Source of the DNA: Ruminococcus sp.
GTDB taxonomy: Bacteria > Bacillota > Clostridia > Oscillospirales > Acutalibacteraceae
Direction of reading: 5' to 3'
Assembly: GCA_017481885.1 (NCBI GenBank)
Contig: JAFUOM010000050.1
Coordinates: 1-56,549 of the forward strand
Length of the DNA: 56,549 nucleotides
In this document: positions 20,149 to 29,833 of the stretch, piece by piece
How the letters are laid out: every line of letters starts with the position of its first letter
Position numbering within the stretch: position 1 is the stretch's first letter
Position numbers and translations under genes: made by a program
Notes under the pieces: generated by a model
What the model was told of the DNA's origin: nothing
Database searches by the model: none
What the model saw: only the letters and a program-made list of their open reading frames with translations

Positions 20149-20487
20149 ATGAGAGCTTATCTCACAATTAAAGAAAACTGGCAGTTCCAACGTGCTTACA
20201 AAAGGGGTAAATCCTTTGTATCGCCTGTTGTTGTCACTTATATCGTAAAAAATAAAACTAATAACCTTCAAATCGGAATAACTACCTCTAAAAAAATCGG
20301 CAAGGCTGTACAGCGTAACAGGTGCAGAAGAATCATAAGAGCGGCTTTTATGGAGCTTTCTCCTATGGTTAAATCAGGCTATGACATAGTTTTTGTAGCA
20401 AGGGCTAAGACCCCTTTTGTAAAAAGCACCGACATTTTAAACGCTATTAAAATTCATTTGCAACAGGCAAATGTCATTGACAACTGA
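20149..20487 (+). CDS. rnpA: Ribonuclease P protein component
   Basis: RnpA helps the RNase P ribozyme remove 5' leaders from pre-tRNA. The 112-aa protein has the basic signature [12 protein letters not shown] and the N-terminal [15 protein letters not shown] use the ATG at 20149, which is 7 bp after AAGGGTGG; a GTG at 20140 overlaps that ribosome site. It lies between rpmH and yidD as expected. Confidence 0.95.
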   Translation: MRAYLTIKENWQFQRAYKRGKSFVSPVVVTYIVKNKTNNLQIGITTSKKIGKAVQRNRCRRIIRAAFMELSPMVKSGYDIVFVARAKTPFVKSTDILNAIKIHLQQANVIDN

Positions 20488-20488
20488 A

Positions 20489-20713
20489 ATGAAAAAGATT
20501 TTACTATCAATTATCAGATTTTATCAGTGCAGTATATCTCCGCTTTTGGGTGAGGGAAAGTGTAAGTACTACCCTACCTGTTCACAATACACCATAGAAG
20601 CAATTGAAATCCACGGAGCTTTTAAAGGTTTTTTTATGGGTATGTGGAGAATTTTGAGGTGTAATCCTTTTGCTAAGGGCGGGTATGACCCCGTACCACC
20701 AAAAAAGCACTGA
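20489..20713 (+). CDS. yidD: Membrane protein insertion efficiency factor YidD
   Basis: YidD is a small membrane-associated protein that assists YidC. The 74-aa product shows the family core [26 protein letters not shown] and GYDPVPP. The ATG at 20489 is one base after the rnpA stop codon, which suits translational coupling; another in-frame ATG at 20471 inside rnpA would add six residues that are not typical of the family. It is followed by yidC. Confidence 0.93.
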   Translation: MKKILLSIIRFYQCSISPLLGEGKCKYYPTCSQYTIEAIEIHGAFKGFFMGMWRILRCNPFAKGGYDPVPPKKH

Positions 20714-20731
20714 AATTAAGAAGGTTAAATT

Positions 20732-21643
20732 ATGCAATTTTTTAACATTTTCGGTAGTTTATTCGGCTATGTGCTCTGGGCAGCTTATTCTATTGTAAAC
20801 AACTTTGGTGTGGCTATCATCATTTTCACACTTTTGTTCAAGGTTGTTTTGTTCCCATCTTCTGTTAAACAGCAGAAGTCAATGGCTGCTAACTCCAGAC
20901 TTCAGGCAAAACAAAGAGCACTTCAGGAAAAGTACGGCAATGATAAGCAGAAGTACAACGAAGAACTTCAGAAGCTTTATGAAAAAGAGAACTTCAGTCC
21001 TTTTTCAGGATGCTTGAATTCTTTCTTACCGTTTATCGTAATGCTTGGTATTTACTACTCTGTTGTAAGACCTCTTTCAAATGTGCTTCACATCGCAAGC
21101 GAAAAGGTTGCTCAGCTTACAGAGTACATCAATACTATTCCTGGGTTAGCACTTAATACAAGCTCTATTTAGTCTGAAATCGAGCTTTTAAGAGTTTTTG
21201 ATAACGTTTCATCACTCAGTGGCGTTACAAATATTCTTACAGGTGAAGAAATTGAAAAAATCAATGTACTTACAGGCGGTTTTAATTTCCTTGGACTTGA
21301 CCTTTTAGCTACTCCTAAATTTGCAGGTGGCTGGGTATTAATTATTCCAATCCTCTGTTTAGTAACATCAGTAGGTTCACAGGCATTTATGATGTTCCAA
21401 AAGGGTAACCCAATGAGTCAGCAGCAGGGATGTATGAAGTATATGTTCCTTGCACTTCCACTTTTGACTGCTTGGATTGCTTACACTGTACCTGCAGCTG
21501 TAGGTTTCTACTGGATTTGCTCAACCGTATTCGGTTTTGTACAGACACTTATTATGAATAAGTTCTATTCACCTGATATTTTGAATGCAAAAGCTGAGGC
21601 GGCACACGTTGCTCGTCTTGAGCTTGATGAAAAAAATTACTGA
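20732..21643 (+). pseudogene. yidC: Membrane insertase YidC/SpoIIIJ with in-frame amber codon
   Basis: YidC inserts and folds membrane proteins. The frame encodes a normal-looking 303-residue Gram-positive YidC except for a single TAG at 21170-21172 (codon 147). Reading through gives continuous homologous sequence: one helix at about 15-45 (FGVAIIIFTLLFKVVLFP), a cytoplasmic coiled hairpin (LQEKYGNDKQKYNEELQKL), the helix FLPFIVMLGIYYSVV, an extracellular loop containing the stop, then WVLIIPILCLVTSVGSQAF and VGFYWICSTVFGF. No frameshift is present. A single C-to-T change from CAG would explain it. It could be a true null, a suppressed stop, or a sequencing or assembly error. TAG is used as a normal stop elsewhere (rsmG, noc), so general recoding is unlikely. 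Confidence 0.8.
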
Positions 21644-21695
21644 TAAACTACAAATTAACTAAGAAATTTCTATTACACTAAAAGAAGGTGCAAAC

Positions 21696-22490
21696 TTGAA
21701 TAGAGAAGCTATCGCAACAGGTGCTACTGTTGAAGAAGCAAGAGCTAAAGCCTGCGAAATGCTCGGTGTAGAAACCTATGACGATAACGTAGATTTCGAA
21801 ATCATCGAGATGCAGTCTAAAAAGATTCTCGGTCTGTTTGGCGGTCACCCTGCAAAGGTAAGAGTTTTTGTAAAAATTACTCCTGCTCAGGCAGCTGCAG
21901 AATATCTCGACTCTATCATTAAGGCAATGGGCCTTAACGATATCCAGATGAACGTTGAAGAAAAAGAGAAAAACGTCATCAATATTGAAATCACAGGCGA
22001 AGACGTTGGTTCAGTTATCGGCAGAAGAGGCGAAACACTGGACGCTTTACAGTATCTTACCTGTCTTGTAGCAAATCACGTTGACAACTCTTACTGCAGA
22101 GTTACAATAAACACAGGCGACTACAGAGAAAAGAGAGAAAAGACTCTCGAGATTCTGGGCAGAAAGCTCGGTATCAAAGCCGCTAAAACAGGCAAAAAAT
22201 CTTCTCTTGAGCCAATGAACCCTTACGAGAGACGCATTATTCACACTGCTGTGCAGAAGGTTAACGGTGCTATCTCTTGGAGTGAGGGTGAAAACATCAA
22301 CCGTCATGTTGTAATCGGTCCTGACCCTAAGAACAAGGGTAACTACAAAAACAGTAGACAGGGCGGCAACAGAAGACCATACAGAGGAAGCAAAGGTCCT
22401 GCTAGAACAAGCAAGCCACAAGCTAACCCTGACCGCAAGCCTTTAAACGAGGGTGGCGAGTTCGGTCTCTACGGCAGAATTGATAAATAA
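21696..22490 (+). CDS. khpB: RNA-binding protein KhpB (Jag)
   Basis: This RNA-binding protein usually pairs with KhpA and affects cell division and elongation. The 264-aa protein has a Jag-N domain at 1-50 (TGATVEEARAKACEMLGV), a KH domain with VIGRRGETLDALQYL, an R3H domain with PYERRIIHTAVQK and a basic Gly/Asn-rich tail (about 205-250). The start is TTG at 21696 with AAGGTG upstream. It follows yidC, as in most Firmicutes, and ends at a terminator. Confidence 0.95.
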   Translation: MNREAIATGATVEEARAKACEMLGVETYDDNVDFEIIEMQSKKILGLFGGHPAKVRVFVKITPAQAAAEYLDSIIKAMGLNDIQMNVEEKEKNVINIEITGEDVGSVIGRRGETLDALQYLTCLVANHVDNSYCRVTINTGDYREKREKTLEILGRKLGIKAAKTGKKSSLEPMNPYERRIIHTAVQKVNGAISWSEGENINRHVVIGPDPKNKGNYKNSRQGGNRRPYRGSKGPARTSKPQANPDRKPLNEGGEFGLYGRIDK

Positions 22491-22497
22491 TTACGTA

Positions 22498-22521
22498 GGG
22501 GCGGTTATCCGCCCCTTTTTA
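22498..22521 (+). terminator. Terminator after khpB
   Basis: GGGGCGG at 22498-22504 pairs with CCGCCCC at 22509-22515, followed by five Ts. Confidence 0.9.
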
Positions 22522-22650
22522 CTTTGCAAAAAATTTTGATTATTTTTAAAAATCAGCTAATTCTTGTAGGATTATTTTAATAGTTCACAGATTAATATTT
22601 CTGTGGTAATATAGTAATGTTATTTAAGTACTTCTAAAAGGAATGAAATT

Positions 22651-24018
22651 ATGACTGAGAATACAATCGCAGCTATAAGTACTGCTCAGGGCTTGGGCGG
22701 TATTGGAGTAATCAGAATATCGGGTGACGATGCTCAAAGTATTGCTGACAAAGTTTTCAAAGCTGTAAGTGGCAAAAAACTTGTTGACTCCAAAGGTTAC
22801 ACTGCACATTTCGGTGCTGTTTATTTTGAAAATAATAAAGTTGATGAATGTATAGCAACAGTTTTTAAAGCACCACACAGTTATACAGGTGAAAATGTTG
22901 TTGAGCTTTCTGTTCACGGCGGTGTGTATTCTACTAAAACAGTTTTAAGAGCTGTACTCGACAGTGGTGCTGTTTCAGCTACAGCAGGTGAATTTACAAA
23001 ACGAGCTTTCTTAAACGGTAAACTTGACTTAACCGAAGCCGAAGCTGTAATGGATATAATTGGCGCAAAATCACAAGCCGCTGCAAGAACTGCTCTTTCA
23101 GTACACGAGGGTGCTTTATCAAAAAGCATCAACGAAGTTAAAGACGAGCTTGTTAATCGTGCGGCGCATTTGTGTGCGTGGTCGGACTATCCTGAGGAAG
23201 ATATCCCTGAGATTGAATTTTCAGTATTGAAAGATTCACTTAAAGTGTGTTTAAATAAGCTTGATAATTTGCTTAAAAATTACGATAAAGGTAAGGCTAT
23301 CAGAGAAGGTATCGACACTGTTATTGTCGGCAGACCAAACGTTGGTAAATCTACATTGATGAACCTTATCACAGGCTACGATAAAAGTATTGTCACTGAT
23401 ATTGCAGGAACAACACGAGATATTGTTGAAGAAACTGCTATTGTTAAGGACATCACACTGCATTTGTCTGATACAGCAGGTATCCGTGATGCTGATAACG
23501 CTATTGAGAGAATCGGTGTCGATAAAGCTAAACAAAGAATTTCTACTGCTGAGCTTATCATTGCTGTTTTTGATGCATCGAGTGAACTTAGTGAAGATGA
23601 CCTTTCGATTTTGAATGATATTAAAGGCACAACCTGTATCGCAGTAATTAATAAGGAAGACCTAGAGCAAAAACTCGACATCGATAAGATTAAAGAAGTA
23701 ACAGACTACATTGTTTATATGTCTGCTAAAACTAAGACAGGTGTAACTGAATTTGAAAACCTGATTGAAAAAGTAGCAGGTACTGCTGATTTTGATTCTT
23801 CATCCGCTGTGCTTTGTAACGAGCGTCAGCGCAGTCTTGCGAAAAATGCTTTTTCTGCTTTAGACGATGCTATCAATGCTCTCTGTTTAGGTATGACTTA
23901 CGATGCTGTTACCGTGTCTTTGGAAGATGCAATTTCTTATCTTTGTGAGCTGACAGGAGAACGTGTAACAGAAACAGTTGTAGATAATGTTTTCCACCAG
24001 TTCTGCGTAGGTAAATAA
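22651..24018 (+). CDS. mnmE: tRNA uridine-5-carboxymethylaminomethyl(34) synthesis GTPase MnmE
   Basis: MnmE works with MnmG to modify wobble uridine 34 of several tRNAs. The 455-aa protein has an N-terminal folate-binding domain, a helical domain interrupted by the G domain (GRPNVGKST, DIAGTTRD, DTAGIR, NKED), and the C-terminal cysteine motif FCVGK. AAAGGAA stands before the ATG. mnmG follows after 31 bp. Confidence 0.97.
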   Translation: MTENTIAAISTAQGLGGIGVIRISGDDAQSIADKVFKAVSGKKLVDSKGYTAHFGAVYFENNKVDECIATVFKAPHSYTGENVVELSVHGGVYSTKTVLRAVLDSGAVSATAGEFTKRAFLNGKLDLTEAEAVMDIIGAKSQAAARTALSVHEGALSKSINEVKDELVNRAAHLCAWSDYPEEDIPEIEFSVLKDSLKVCLNKLDNLLKNYDKGKAIREGIDTVIVGRPNVGKSTLMNLITGYDKSIVTDIAGTTRDIVEETAIVKDITLHLSDTAGIRDADNAIERIGVDKAKQRISTAELIIAVFDASSELSEDDLSILNDIKGTTCIAVINKEDLEQKLDIDKIKEVTDYIVYMSAKTKTGVTEFENLIEKVAGTADFDSSSAVLCNERQRSLAKNAFSALDDAINALCLGMTYDAVTVSLEDAISYLCELTGERVTETVVDNVFHQFCVGK

Positions 24019-24049
24019 TTTTTAGATAATATATCCGTGAGGTTTTATT

Positions 24050-25951
24050 ATGAGTACATATTTTGCTGGTAATTATGACGTTGCCGTTATTGGTGCAGGT
24101 CACGCAGGTATTGAAGCCGCTCTTGCATCAGCACGACTAGGCTGTAAAACTGCTATTTTTACTATAAATATGGATGCTGTCGGAAACTGTCCTTGTAATC
24201 CGTCTATCGGCGGAACTGCTAAAGGTCACTTGGTGCGTGAGATTGATGCACTTGGTGGCGAGATGGGCAAAACCGCTGACGAGTGCTTCTTGCAGATGCG
24301 TATGCTTAATTTAGGCAAAGGTCCTGCGGTTCATTCTCTGCGTGCTCAGATTGACAGACGTAAGTATCAGGATGTTATGAAGCACAAGCTTGAGCTTTGT
24401 GACAATCTTGATTTGCGACAGGCTGAAATAACCGATATTGAGAAAAACGAAGACGGCACATGGACACTTACTACCCGTATGTTAGCCCAGTTTATAACAA
24501 AAACGGTAATAATTGCCACAGGAACATATTTAGGCGGTAAGATTTTTATTGGCGAAGTGTCTTATGAGTCTGGTCCTGACGGAGTATTCCCGTCAACTTT
24601 CCTTGGCGATAGCCTTAGAAAGCTCGGTATTCCTACTCGAAGATTTAAAACAGGCACACCTGCACGAGTTAAAAGAAGCACTATTGCACTCGATAAACTT
24701 GAAGTTCAGGAAGGTGACACACCACCAGTTCCGTTTTCTTTTGATACTGATAGCCTTGGTGACAATAAAGTTGTGTGTCACATCAGCTATACAAACGAAG
24801 ATACTAAGAAGATTATCCTTGATAATATTCATCGTTCACCACTTTATGGTGGTAAGATTGAGGGTGTTGGTCCAAGATACTGCCCTAGCTTGGAAGATAA
24901 AATCGTACGCTTTGAACACAAAGAGCGTCATCAGCTTTTCATTGAGCCTTGCGGACTTGATACAGAGGAAATGTACTTGCAGGGTATGTCTTCATCACTG
25001 CCAGAAGAAGTACAGCTCCAGTTCTACCACACAATACCTGGTCTTGAGAACGCACTCATTATGCGACCTGCTTATGCGATTGAATATGACTGCATCGACC
25101 CTACATCAATGAATGCAACCTTGGAGTTCAGAGATTTTGACGGTTTGTACGGTGCAGGACAGTTTAACGGTAGTTCCGGTTATGAAGAAGCAGCAGCTCA
25201 GGGTCTTATCGCGGGCATCAACGCAGCTTTAAAAGTACAGGGTAAAGAACCGTTCATTCTTGACAGAGCAAGTTCATACATCGGAACACTGATTGATGAC
25301 CTCATCACAAAAGGTGCAAACGAACCATATAGAATGATGACATCCAGAAGTGAATACCGTCTTATTCTCCGTCAAGACAACGCTGACACTAGACTCACAC
25401 CGCTCGGTTACAAACTCGGACTTATCACTAAAGACAGATGGCAACGCTTCAATAAAAAACAGGAGCTTATCAAAGCTGAGTTAAAGCGAGCAAAGGAAAC
25501 TGTTATCCCTTGCAATGAAGAACTCAACAACATACTTGTTTCACGTGAAACATCTGTCGTTACAAACTCAATCCGCTTGATTGAACTTTTAAAACGTCCA
25601 CAGCTCGATTACAAAGCCCTTGAAAAAGTTGACGTAAATAGACCTGATATTCCACAGAGTGTATTTGAACAAGTTGAGATTGCAATCAAGTATGACGGCT
25701 ATATTAAAAAACAGCTTGCACAGGTTGAGCAGATGCGTAAGCTTGAAGTTAAAAAGCTTCCAGCTGACACTGATTACAAAACGCTCAATGGTCTACGTCT
25801 TGAAGCACAGGAAAAGCTAAATAAGATTAAACCTGCCAACATCGGACAGGCATCACGAATCAGCGGTGTTTCTCCTGCTGACATCAGCGTGCTTCTTATC
25901 TGGCTTGCTAAAAGCTCACATAACGCAGAAGAGGTAAAAACAGATGTTTAA
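24050..25951 (+). CDS. mnmG: tRNA uridine-5-carboxymethylaminomethyl(34) synthesis enzyme MnmG
   Basis: MnmG is the FAD-dependent partner of MnmE. The 633-aa protein begins with the dinucleotide fold [19 protein letters not shown]. It then has [20 protein letters not shown] with a conserved Cys, and a helical C-terminus ([19 protein letters not shown]). The coding region carries a perfect 16-bp parS site at 25537-25552, as often seen near origins. GTGAGG precedes the ATG. The stop overlaps rsmG by 8 bp. Confidence 0.98.
   Translation: MSTYFAGNYDVAVIGAGHAGIEAALASARLGCKTAIFTINMDAVGNCPCNPSIGGTAKGHLVREIDALGGEMGKTADECFLQMRMLNLGKGPAVHSLRAQIDRRKYQDVMKHKLELCDNLDLRQAEITDIEKNEDGTWTLTTRMLAQFITKTVIIATGTYLGGKIFIGEVSYESGPDGVFPSTFLGDSLRKLGIPTRRFKTGTPARVKRSTIALDKLEVQEGDTPPVPFSFDTDSLGDNKVVCHISYTNEDTKKIILDNIHRSPLYGGKIEGVGPRYCPSLEDKIVRFEHKERHQLFIEPCGLDTEEMYLQGMSSSLPEEVQLQFYHTIPGLENALIMRPAYAIEYDCIDPTSMNATLEFRDFDGLYGAGQFNGSSGYEEAAAQGLIAGINAALKVQGKEPFILDRASSYIGTLIDDLITKGANEPYRMMTSRSEYRLILRQDNADTRLTPLGYKLGLITKDRWQRFNKKQELIKAELKRAKETVIPCNEELNNILVSRETSVVTNSIRLIELLKRPQLDYKALEKVDVNRPDIPQSVFEQVEIAIKYDGYIKKQLAQVEQMRKLEVKKLPADTDYKTLNGLRLEAQEKLNKIKPANIGQASRISGVSPADISVLLIWLAKSSHNAEEVKTDV
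25537..25552. promoter_or_regulatory. parS centromere site inside mnmG
   Basis: The sequence is TGTTTCACGTGAAACA, an exact match to the 16-bp palindromic parS consensus bound by ParB/Spo0J. It lies 3.3 kb before parB. In the protein frame it encodes SRET without disturbing the family alignment as far as I can see. Confidence 0.92.
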
Positions 25952-26654
25952 AGATATATTATTAAAACAGGCACAGCTCTCTGATATAGCGCTAAGTGAC
26001 GATCAAGTCGAAAAGCTGACTCGTTACTACGAATTACTAATCGAGTGGAACGAGAAAATGAACCTCACAGCTTTAACTGAGCCTGAAGACGTTGCACTTA
26101 AACACTTTTGTGACAGTATTCTGCTTTTAAAATATGCAGATCTACCACAGGGCAGTTCATTAATAGACGTCGGCACTGGTGCAGGTTTCCCGTCAGTACC
26201 GGTTAAGATTGTCCGACCTGATATAAAGCTCTGCTTACTCGATAGCTTAAACAAGCGACTTACCTTTTTAAATGAAGTAGTTAACGAGCTTAAACTTGAC
26301 GATGTAAAAATTGTGCACTCACGAGCAGAAGACGGAGCAAAAAAAGCAGAACTCAGAGAAAAGTTCGATTTTGCTACTTCACGTGCTGTTGCACAGCTCA
26401 ACGTACTCTCTGAATATTGTTTGCCCTATGTAAAAGTTGGCGGTGCATTCATCGCTATGAAAGGTAAATACAGCGAAGAAGAAATTGCTAATGCAAAATC
26501 AGCAATTAAACTCTTGGGCGGAAAAACAGTAAAGGTTGACACTTACAACCTCGCAGATACATCGGAGCGTACAATAATTAATATTAAAAAGCTAAACAGC
26601 ACTGACAAGAAATATCCACGAACATCTGCAAAAATTAAATCAAAACCATTATAG
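25944..26654 (+). CDS. rsmG: 16S rRNA (guanine527-N7)-methyltransferase
   Basis: RsmG methylates G527 of 16S rRNA; loss gives low-level streptomycin resistance in other bacteria. The 236-aa protein has the SAM-binding motif [32 protein letters not shown] and [16 protein letters not shown]. The ATG overlaps the mnmG stop by 8 bp with AGAGGT upstream. It stops at TAG and a terminator follows. Confidence 0.96.
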   Translation: MFKDILLKQAQLSDIALSDDQVEKLTRYYELLIEWNEKMNLTALTEPEDVALKHFCDSILLLKYADLPQGSSLIDVGTGAGFPSVPVKIVRPDIKLCLLDSLNKRLTFLNEVVNELKLDDVKIVHSRAEDGAKKAELREKFDFATSRAVAQLNVLSEYCLPYVKVGGAFIAMKGKYSEEEIANAKSAIKLLGGKTVKVDTYNLADTSERTIINIKKLNSTDKKYPRTSAKIKSKPL

Positions 26655-26665
26655 TCAGCTTTTAA

Positions 26666-26697
26666 ACGGCACATTCGACAGAGTGTGCTGTTTTTTT
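26666..26697 (+). terminator. Terminator after rsmG
   Basis: A 10-bp stem (ACGGCACATT with AGTGTGCTGT, two G-T pairs) is followed by a run of seven Ts. Confidence 0.8.
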
Positions 26698-26804
26698 ATT
26701 TAAATATGCAAAACAAAATTATATTTGCGGTGGTATTTCTACAAAATATCTGCACACAAAATGGTATTATCATCTTGCGGGGACAACCTGTGAGGGAGAA
26801 TAAA

Positions 26805-27644
26805 ATGAGTTTTTTGAACAGAGATGATAACAAGGTTTACCACATACCCACAATTTCAATAAGACCAAACAAAACCCAACCTCGAAAGAACTTTGATGAA
26901 CGTGAACTTAGGTCGTTGTCACAATCAATTGTGCAAAACGGAATTCTCCAACCGCTTACGGTAAGGAGGATTAACTCAACCGAGTTTGAACTGATTGCAG
27001 GCGAACGCAGGCTTCGAGCGGCAATTATGGCTGGTATAACACGAGTTCCGTGTGTAGTAATCAAATGCTCGGACAAGGAGTCAGCGGTATTTGCTTTGAT
27101 TGAAAACATACAACGCAAAGAACTTGGGATGTTCGAACAAGCCAGAGGTATTGCTCGATTAATCCGCAAGTACGGGTTAACGCAGGAACAGGCGGCAATT
27201 TCGCTTGGAAAAAAGCAATCAACCATAGCAAACAAGTTAAGACTTCTGCGTTTAACATTTGAAGAACAAGAATGGATTGCAAGTGCATCATTGTCTGAAC
27301 GTCACGCCCGAGCACTGCTGAGGATAGACGACGAAATACTCAGACGTGAGGCACTCAGCAAAATAATCTCGGACAACTTGAATGTTACTCAAAGCGAAGC
27401 CCTAGTAACAGAAATACTATACCGCAAAACGGTGACACAACTCCCCGAACCTGTAAAAAAACCCGAAAAGAAGATAGTAGTCAAAGATGTCCGCATCTTT
27501 GTGAATACGATAAACAAAGCAGTTGATACAATGCGTTTGTCAGGTATCAACGCAACAAGCTGTAAAAATGAAACAGACGAGTACATAGAGTACACAGTAA
27601 AAATTCCGAAGGCGTCAGAAAGAACAACACGCTCGGTAAGTTAG
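26805..27644 (+). CDS. noc: ParB-family nucleoid occlusion-type protein
   Basis: The 279-aa protein is a ParB/Spo0J-like DNA-binding protein: an N-terminal ParB/Srx domain with IRPNKTQPRKNFDERELRSL and the CTPase motif LIAGERRLRAA, then a helix-turn-helix (LTQEQAAISLGKKQSTIANK) and a dimerisation tail. Its position after rsmG and ahead of parA-parB matches Noc of Bacillus, which couples division to chromosome position. No NBS-like palindrome was found, so it could instead be a second ParB. The start at 26805 has GAGGGAG at the right distance; the longer frame upstream runs through the rsmG terminator. Confidence 0.82.
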   Translation: MSFLNRDDNKVYHIPTISIRPNKTQPRKNFDERELRSLSQSIVQNGILQPLTVRRINSTEFELIAGERRLRAAIMAGITRVPCVVIKCSDKESAVFALIENIQRKELGMFEQARGIARLIRKYGLTQEQAAISLGKKQSTIANKLRLLRLTFEEQEWIASASLSERHARALLRIDDEILRREALSKIISDNLNVTQSEALVTEILYRKTVTQLPEPVKKPEKKIVVKDVRIFVNTINKAVDTMRLSGINATSCKNETDEYIEYTVKIPKASERTTRSVS

Positions 27645-27798
27645 CTTTCCCCTTAGATGCGAAAGCATCTATCCACTCATACCCATTTCCTTATCTGAAC
27701 CCCTTGCCAAAGGCTATGTAGTATAATACTGCATAGCCTTTTGGCATTATGGTGCTGATAATTACATAATGTAGGATACAAAACTCAAACGTTTAATA

Positions 27799-27924
27799 TC
27801 ACGCCTCGTTGTCCTTCGCTTATTCTTAAAAGACCATACACTCTTGCCCTGTATTGTTTACACCAGTAAACTGCACAGGTCGGGTTCGTGTTCGACTTTG
27901 TGAGGGCTACGGACCTCGGCGCTT
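27799..27924. repeat. Dispersed imperfect palindromic repeat, copy 1
   Basis: It starts TCACGCCTCGTTGTCCTTCG and ends GAGGGCTACGGACCTCGGCG. The same two ends occur in the same order at 49014-49141. The two ends are imperfect inverted repeats of each other; the middle differs between copies. Confidence 0.6.
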
Positions 27925-27926
27925 AA

Positions 27927-27942
27927 CGTTTCACGTGAAACA
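27927..27942. promoter_or_regulatory. parS centromere site upstream of parA
   Basis: CGTTTCACGTGAAACA matches parS at 15 of 16 positions (first base changed). It lies 130 bp before parA, within the parAB locus it is expected to serve. Confidence 0.88.
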
Positions 27943-28071
27943 TAATCACCCTCAAAACGCTAAACTTTTTTAAATATATATGCAAAAAGTCTTTAATTTC
28001 ACTGTGATATGTGATAAAATTACTTTTATAGCGTTCAAAAACGCAAAAATTTGAATTTTGGTGTGATTTTT

Positions 28072-28845
28072 TTGGCAAAAGTTATTGCTGTTGCAAACCA
28101 AAAGGGTGGCGTCGGAAAGACAACATCGGCGGTCAATATTGCCGCATCCCTTGGTTTCAACAAGAAAAAAACGCTTTTGGTTGACATCGACCCGCAGGGA
28201 AATGCTACAAGCGGTGTCGGAATTGACAAGCGTTCGTGCAAATTCACGACCTATGATATGCTTGTCAGTGGAGCAAAAGCACAGGAAGTTGTAGTTCAAA
28301 CTCCGTTTGAAAACCTGTTTTTGATGCCAAGTGGCATTGATTTGGCAGCAGCGGAGCTCGAAATTGCGGATATGGAAAACCGTACATACAAAATGAAGCA
28401 GGCATTAGCTCAGATTAAGGCAGACTTTGACTACATTATCATCGACTGTCCGCCATCGCTCGGACTCATCACAACAAACGCTCTTACAGCGGCTGATACG
28501 ATTTTAGTTCCTATCCAGTGTGAATACTACGCACTCGAGGGACTTTCACAGCTGATGAACACAGTCAGAAGAGTTAAGCGTCAAACAAATCCTCATATTG
28601 ACATCGAGGGTGTGTTGCTCACAATGTATGACGGAAGACTCAACCTTACTCAGCAGGTTGTTAATGAAGTGAAACGTTTCTTTCCAAAAAAGGTTTTCTC
28701 AACAGTTATTCCGCGTGGTGTAAGGCTGTCGGAAGCTCCAAGCTTCGGTATGCCGGTAATTTACTTTGACAAATCCTGCAAGGGTACTCACGCGTACCTT
28801 GAATTAACACAGGAAATACTAAAGAAGGAGCGTCAGTATGGCTAA
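28072..28845 (+). CDS. parA: Chromosome partitioning ATPase ParA (Soj)
   Basis: ParA binds DNA as an ATP dimer and acts with ParB in chromosome segregation and in control of DnaA. The 257-aa protein has the deviant Walker A KGGVGKTT near residue 10, [13 protein letters not shown] and [13 protein letters not shown] choose the TTG at 28072 because it gives [13 protein letters not shown], the usual N-terminus; GGTG lies about 9 bp upstream. Upstream in-frame TTG (28051) and GTG (28063) have weaker support. The stop overlaps parB by 8 bp. Confidence 0.95.
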   Translation: MAKVIAVANQKGGVGKTTSAVNIAASLGFNKKKTLLVDIDPQGNATSGVGIDKRSCKFTTYDMLVSGAKAQEVVVQTPFENLFLMPSGIDLAAAELEIADMENRTYKMKQALAQIKADFDYIIIDCPPSLGLITTNALTAADTILVPIQCEYYALEGLSQLMNTVRRVKRQTNPHIDIEGVLLTMYDGRLNLTQQVVNEVKRFFPKKVFSTVIPRGVRLSEAPSFGMPVIYFDKSCKGTHAYLELTQEILKKERQYG

Positions 28846-29701
28846 GAAAATGGGCGGACTCGGCAAAGGTCTGAGTGCCATATTCATTGAAAACGATGCA
28901 GAAAACAGCAACGAAGCTGTGACTTTGAGAATTTCTGACATTGAGCCTAACCGTGACCAGCCAAGAAAAGAGTTTGACGAACAGGCTCTCGCTGAATTGT
29001 CACAGAGCATTATGCAACACGGCGTGCTACAGCCTATTCTGGTTCGTCCTTTGCCACTTGGCGGATACCAGATTGTAGCCGGTGAGCGTCGATACCGTGC
29101 ATCACGTATGGCAGGGCTTACTGAAATTCCTGCAGTAATCAGAGAACTGACAGACACAGAAACAATGGAGCTTGCACTTATTGAGAACCTCCAGCGTGAA
29201 GACCTTTCTCCGATTGAAGAGGCTAAAGGCTACAAAACACTTATCGATACATATTCTATGAGTCAGGAGCAGGTTGCACAGACAGTCGGAAAATCCCGTC
29301 CTGCTGTTGCAAACACTATGCGTTTGCTTTTACTTCCTGATGATGTAATAGAAATGGTTGAAAAAGGAGAGCTCAGCTCTGGTCACGCTAGAGCATTGCT
29401 TGCACTTGAGAATAAGGCGTTGATGAGCGATATCGCTAAAGAAATCGTAGCTAAGAACCTCACAGTGCGACAGGTTGAAAAGCTAGTTAAGGATTTACTC
29501 AAAAAGCCTGTTGAAAAAACACGAGTTGTTAAGCAAAAACCATCGTACTTTTGTGAGGTCGAGCTTGCACTTTCCGAGTATCTCGGCAACAAGGTAGTGG
29601 TTACACCGTCAAAGGATGGCGAGGGTGGAACACTGGCGATTGATTTCTATTCGTTAGAAGAGCTTAAAGAACTAGCAAATAAACTTGAAGAAAATAAATA
29701 A
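28838..29701 (+). CDS. parB: Chromosome partitioning protein ParB (Spo0J)
   Basis: ParB is a CTP-dependent clamp that loads at parS, spreads on DNA and recruits SMC. The 287-aa protein has the N-terminal [11 protein letters not shown] that stimulates Par[21 protein letters not shown], the CTP motif [30 protein letters not shown], the [23 protein letters not shown] and a C-terminal dimerisation domain. AAGGAG lies before the ATG, inside parA. Two parS sites lie within 3.3 kb. Confidence 0.97.
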   Translation: MAKKMGGLGKGLSAIFIENDAENSNEAVTLRISDIEPNRDQPRKEFDEQALAELSQSIMQHGVLQPILVRPLPLGGYQIVAGERRYRASRMAGLTEIPAVIRELTDTETMELALIENLQREDLSPIEEAKGYKTLIDTYSMSQEQVAQTVGKSRPAVANTMRLLLLPDDVIEMVEKGELSSGHARALLALENKALMSDIAKEIVAKNLTVRQVEKLVKDLLKKPVEKTRVVKQKPSYFCEVELALSEYLGNKVVVTPSKDGEGGTLAIDFYSLEELKELANKLEENK

Positions 29702-29720
29702 TATACATATTCAACCGAAT

Positions 29721-29797
29721 TGTAGGGGACGACGTCCTCGACGTCCCGCTAAAGTAATAATAAACCTTGAATGTAGGGACAAGCATTGCTTGTCCGC
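29721..29797. repeat. Two short TGTAGGG palindromic repeats
   Basis: The first unit is at 29721-29749 (TGTAGGGGACG then CGTCCCGC). The second is at 29772-29797 (TGTAGGGACAAGCATTGCTT then GTCCGC). Each folds into a hairpin. A third, inverted copy of the second type is at 48941-48968. They are common dispersed elements in gut Clostridia, of unknown function. Confidence 0.6.
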
Positions 29798-29833
29798 AGC
29801 AAGTGCATTAATAAAAGATTAAGGAGCAGAACA

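Larger units (their letters stand above)
27645..28071. other. noc-parA intergenic region with hairpins, repeat and parS
   Basis: This 427-bp gap has no gene. It contains a small TAGATGC/GCATCTA hairpin at 27653-27671, a long stem at 27705-27746 (TGCCAAAGGCTATG with CATAGCCTTTTGGCA), a copy of a dispersed palindromic repeat (27799-27924) and a parS site (27927-27942). The parA promoter must lie in the last 100 bp but I cannot pick it with confidence. Confidence 0.6.

Noticed and set aside
21170-21172. Genome-wide reassignment of TAG
   Set aside because: rsmG and noc end at TAG at the expected family length, so TAG acts as a normal stop here.
29721-29797. Transcription terminator between parB and serS
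   Set aside because: The hairpins belong to TGTAGGG repeats and have no T-tract.
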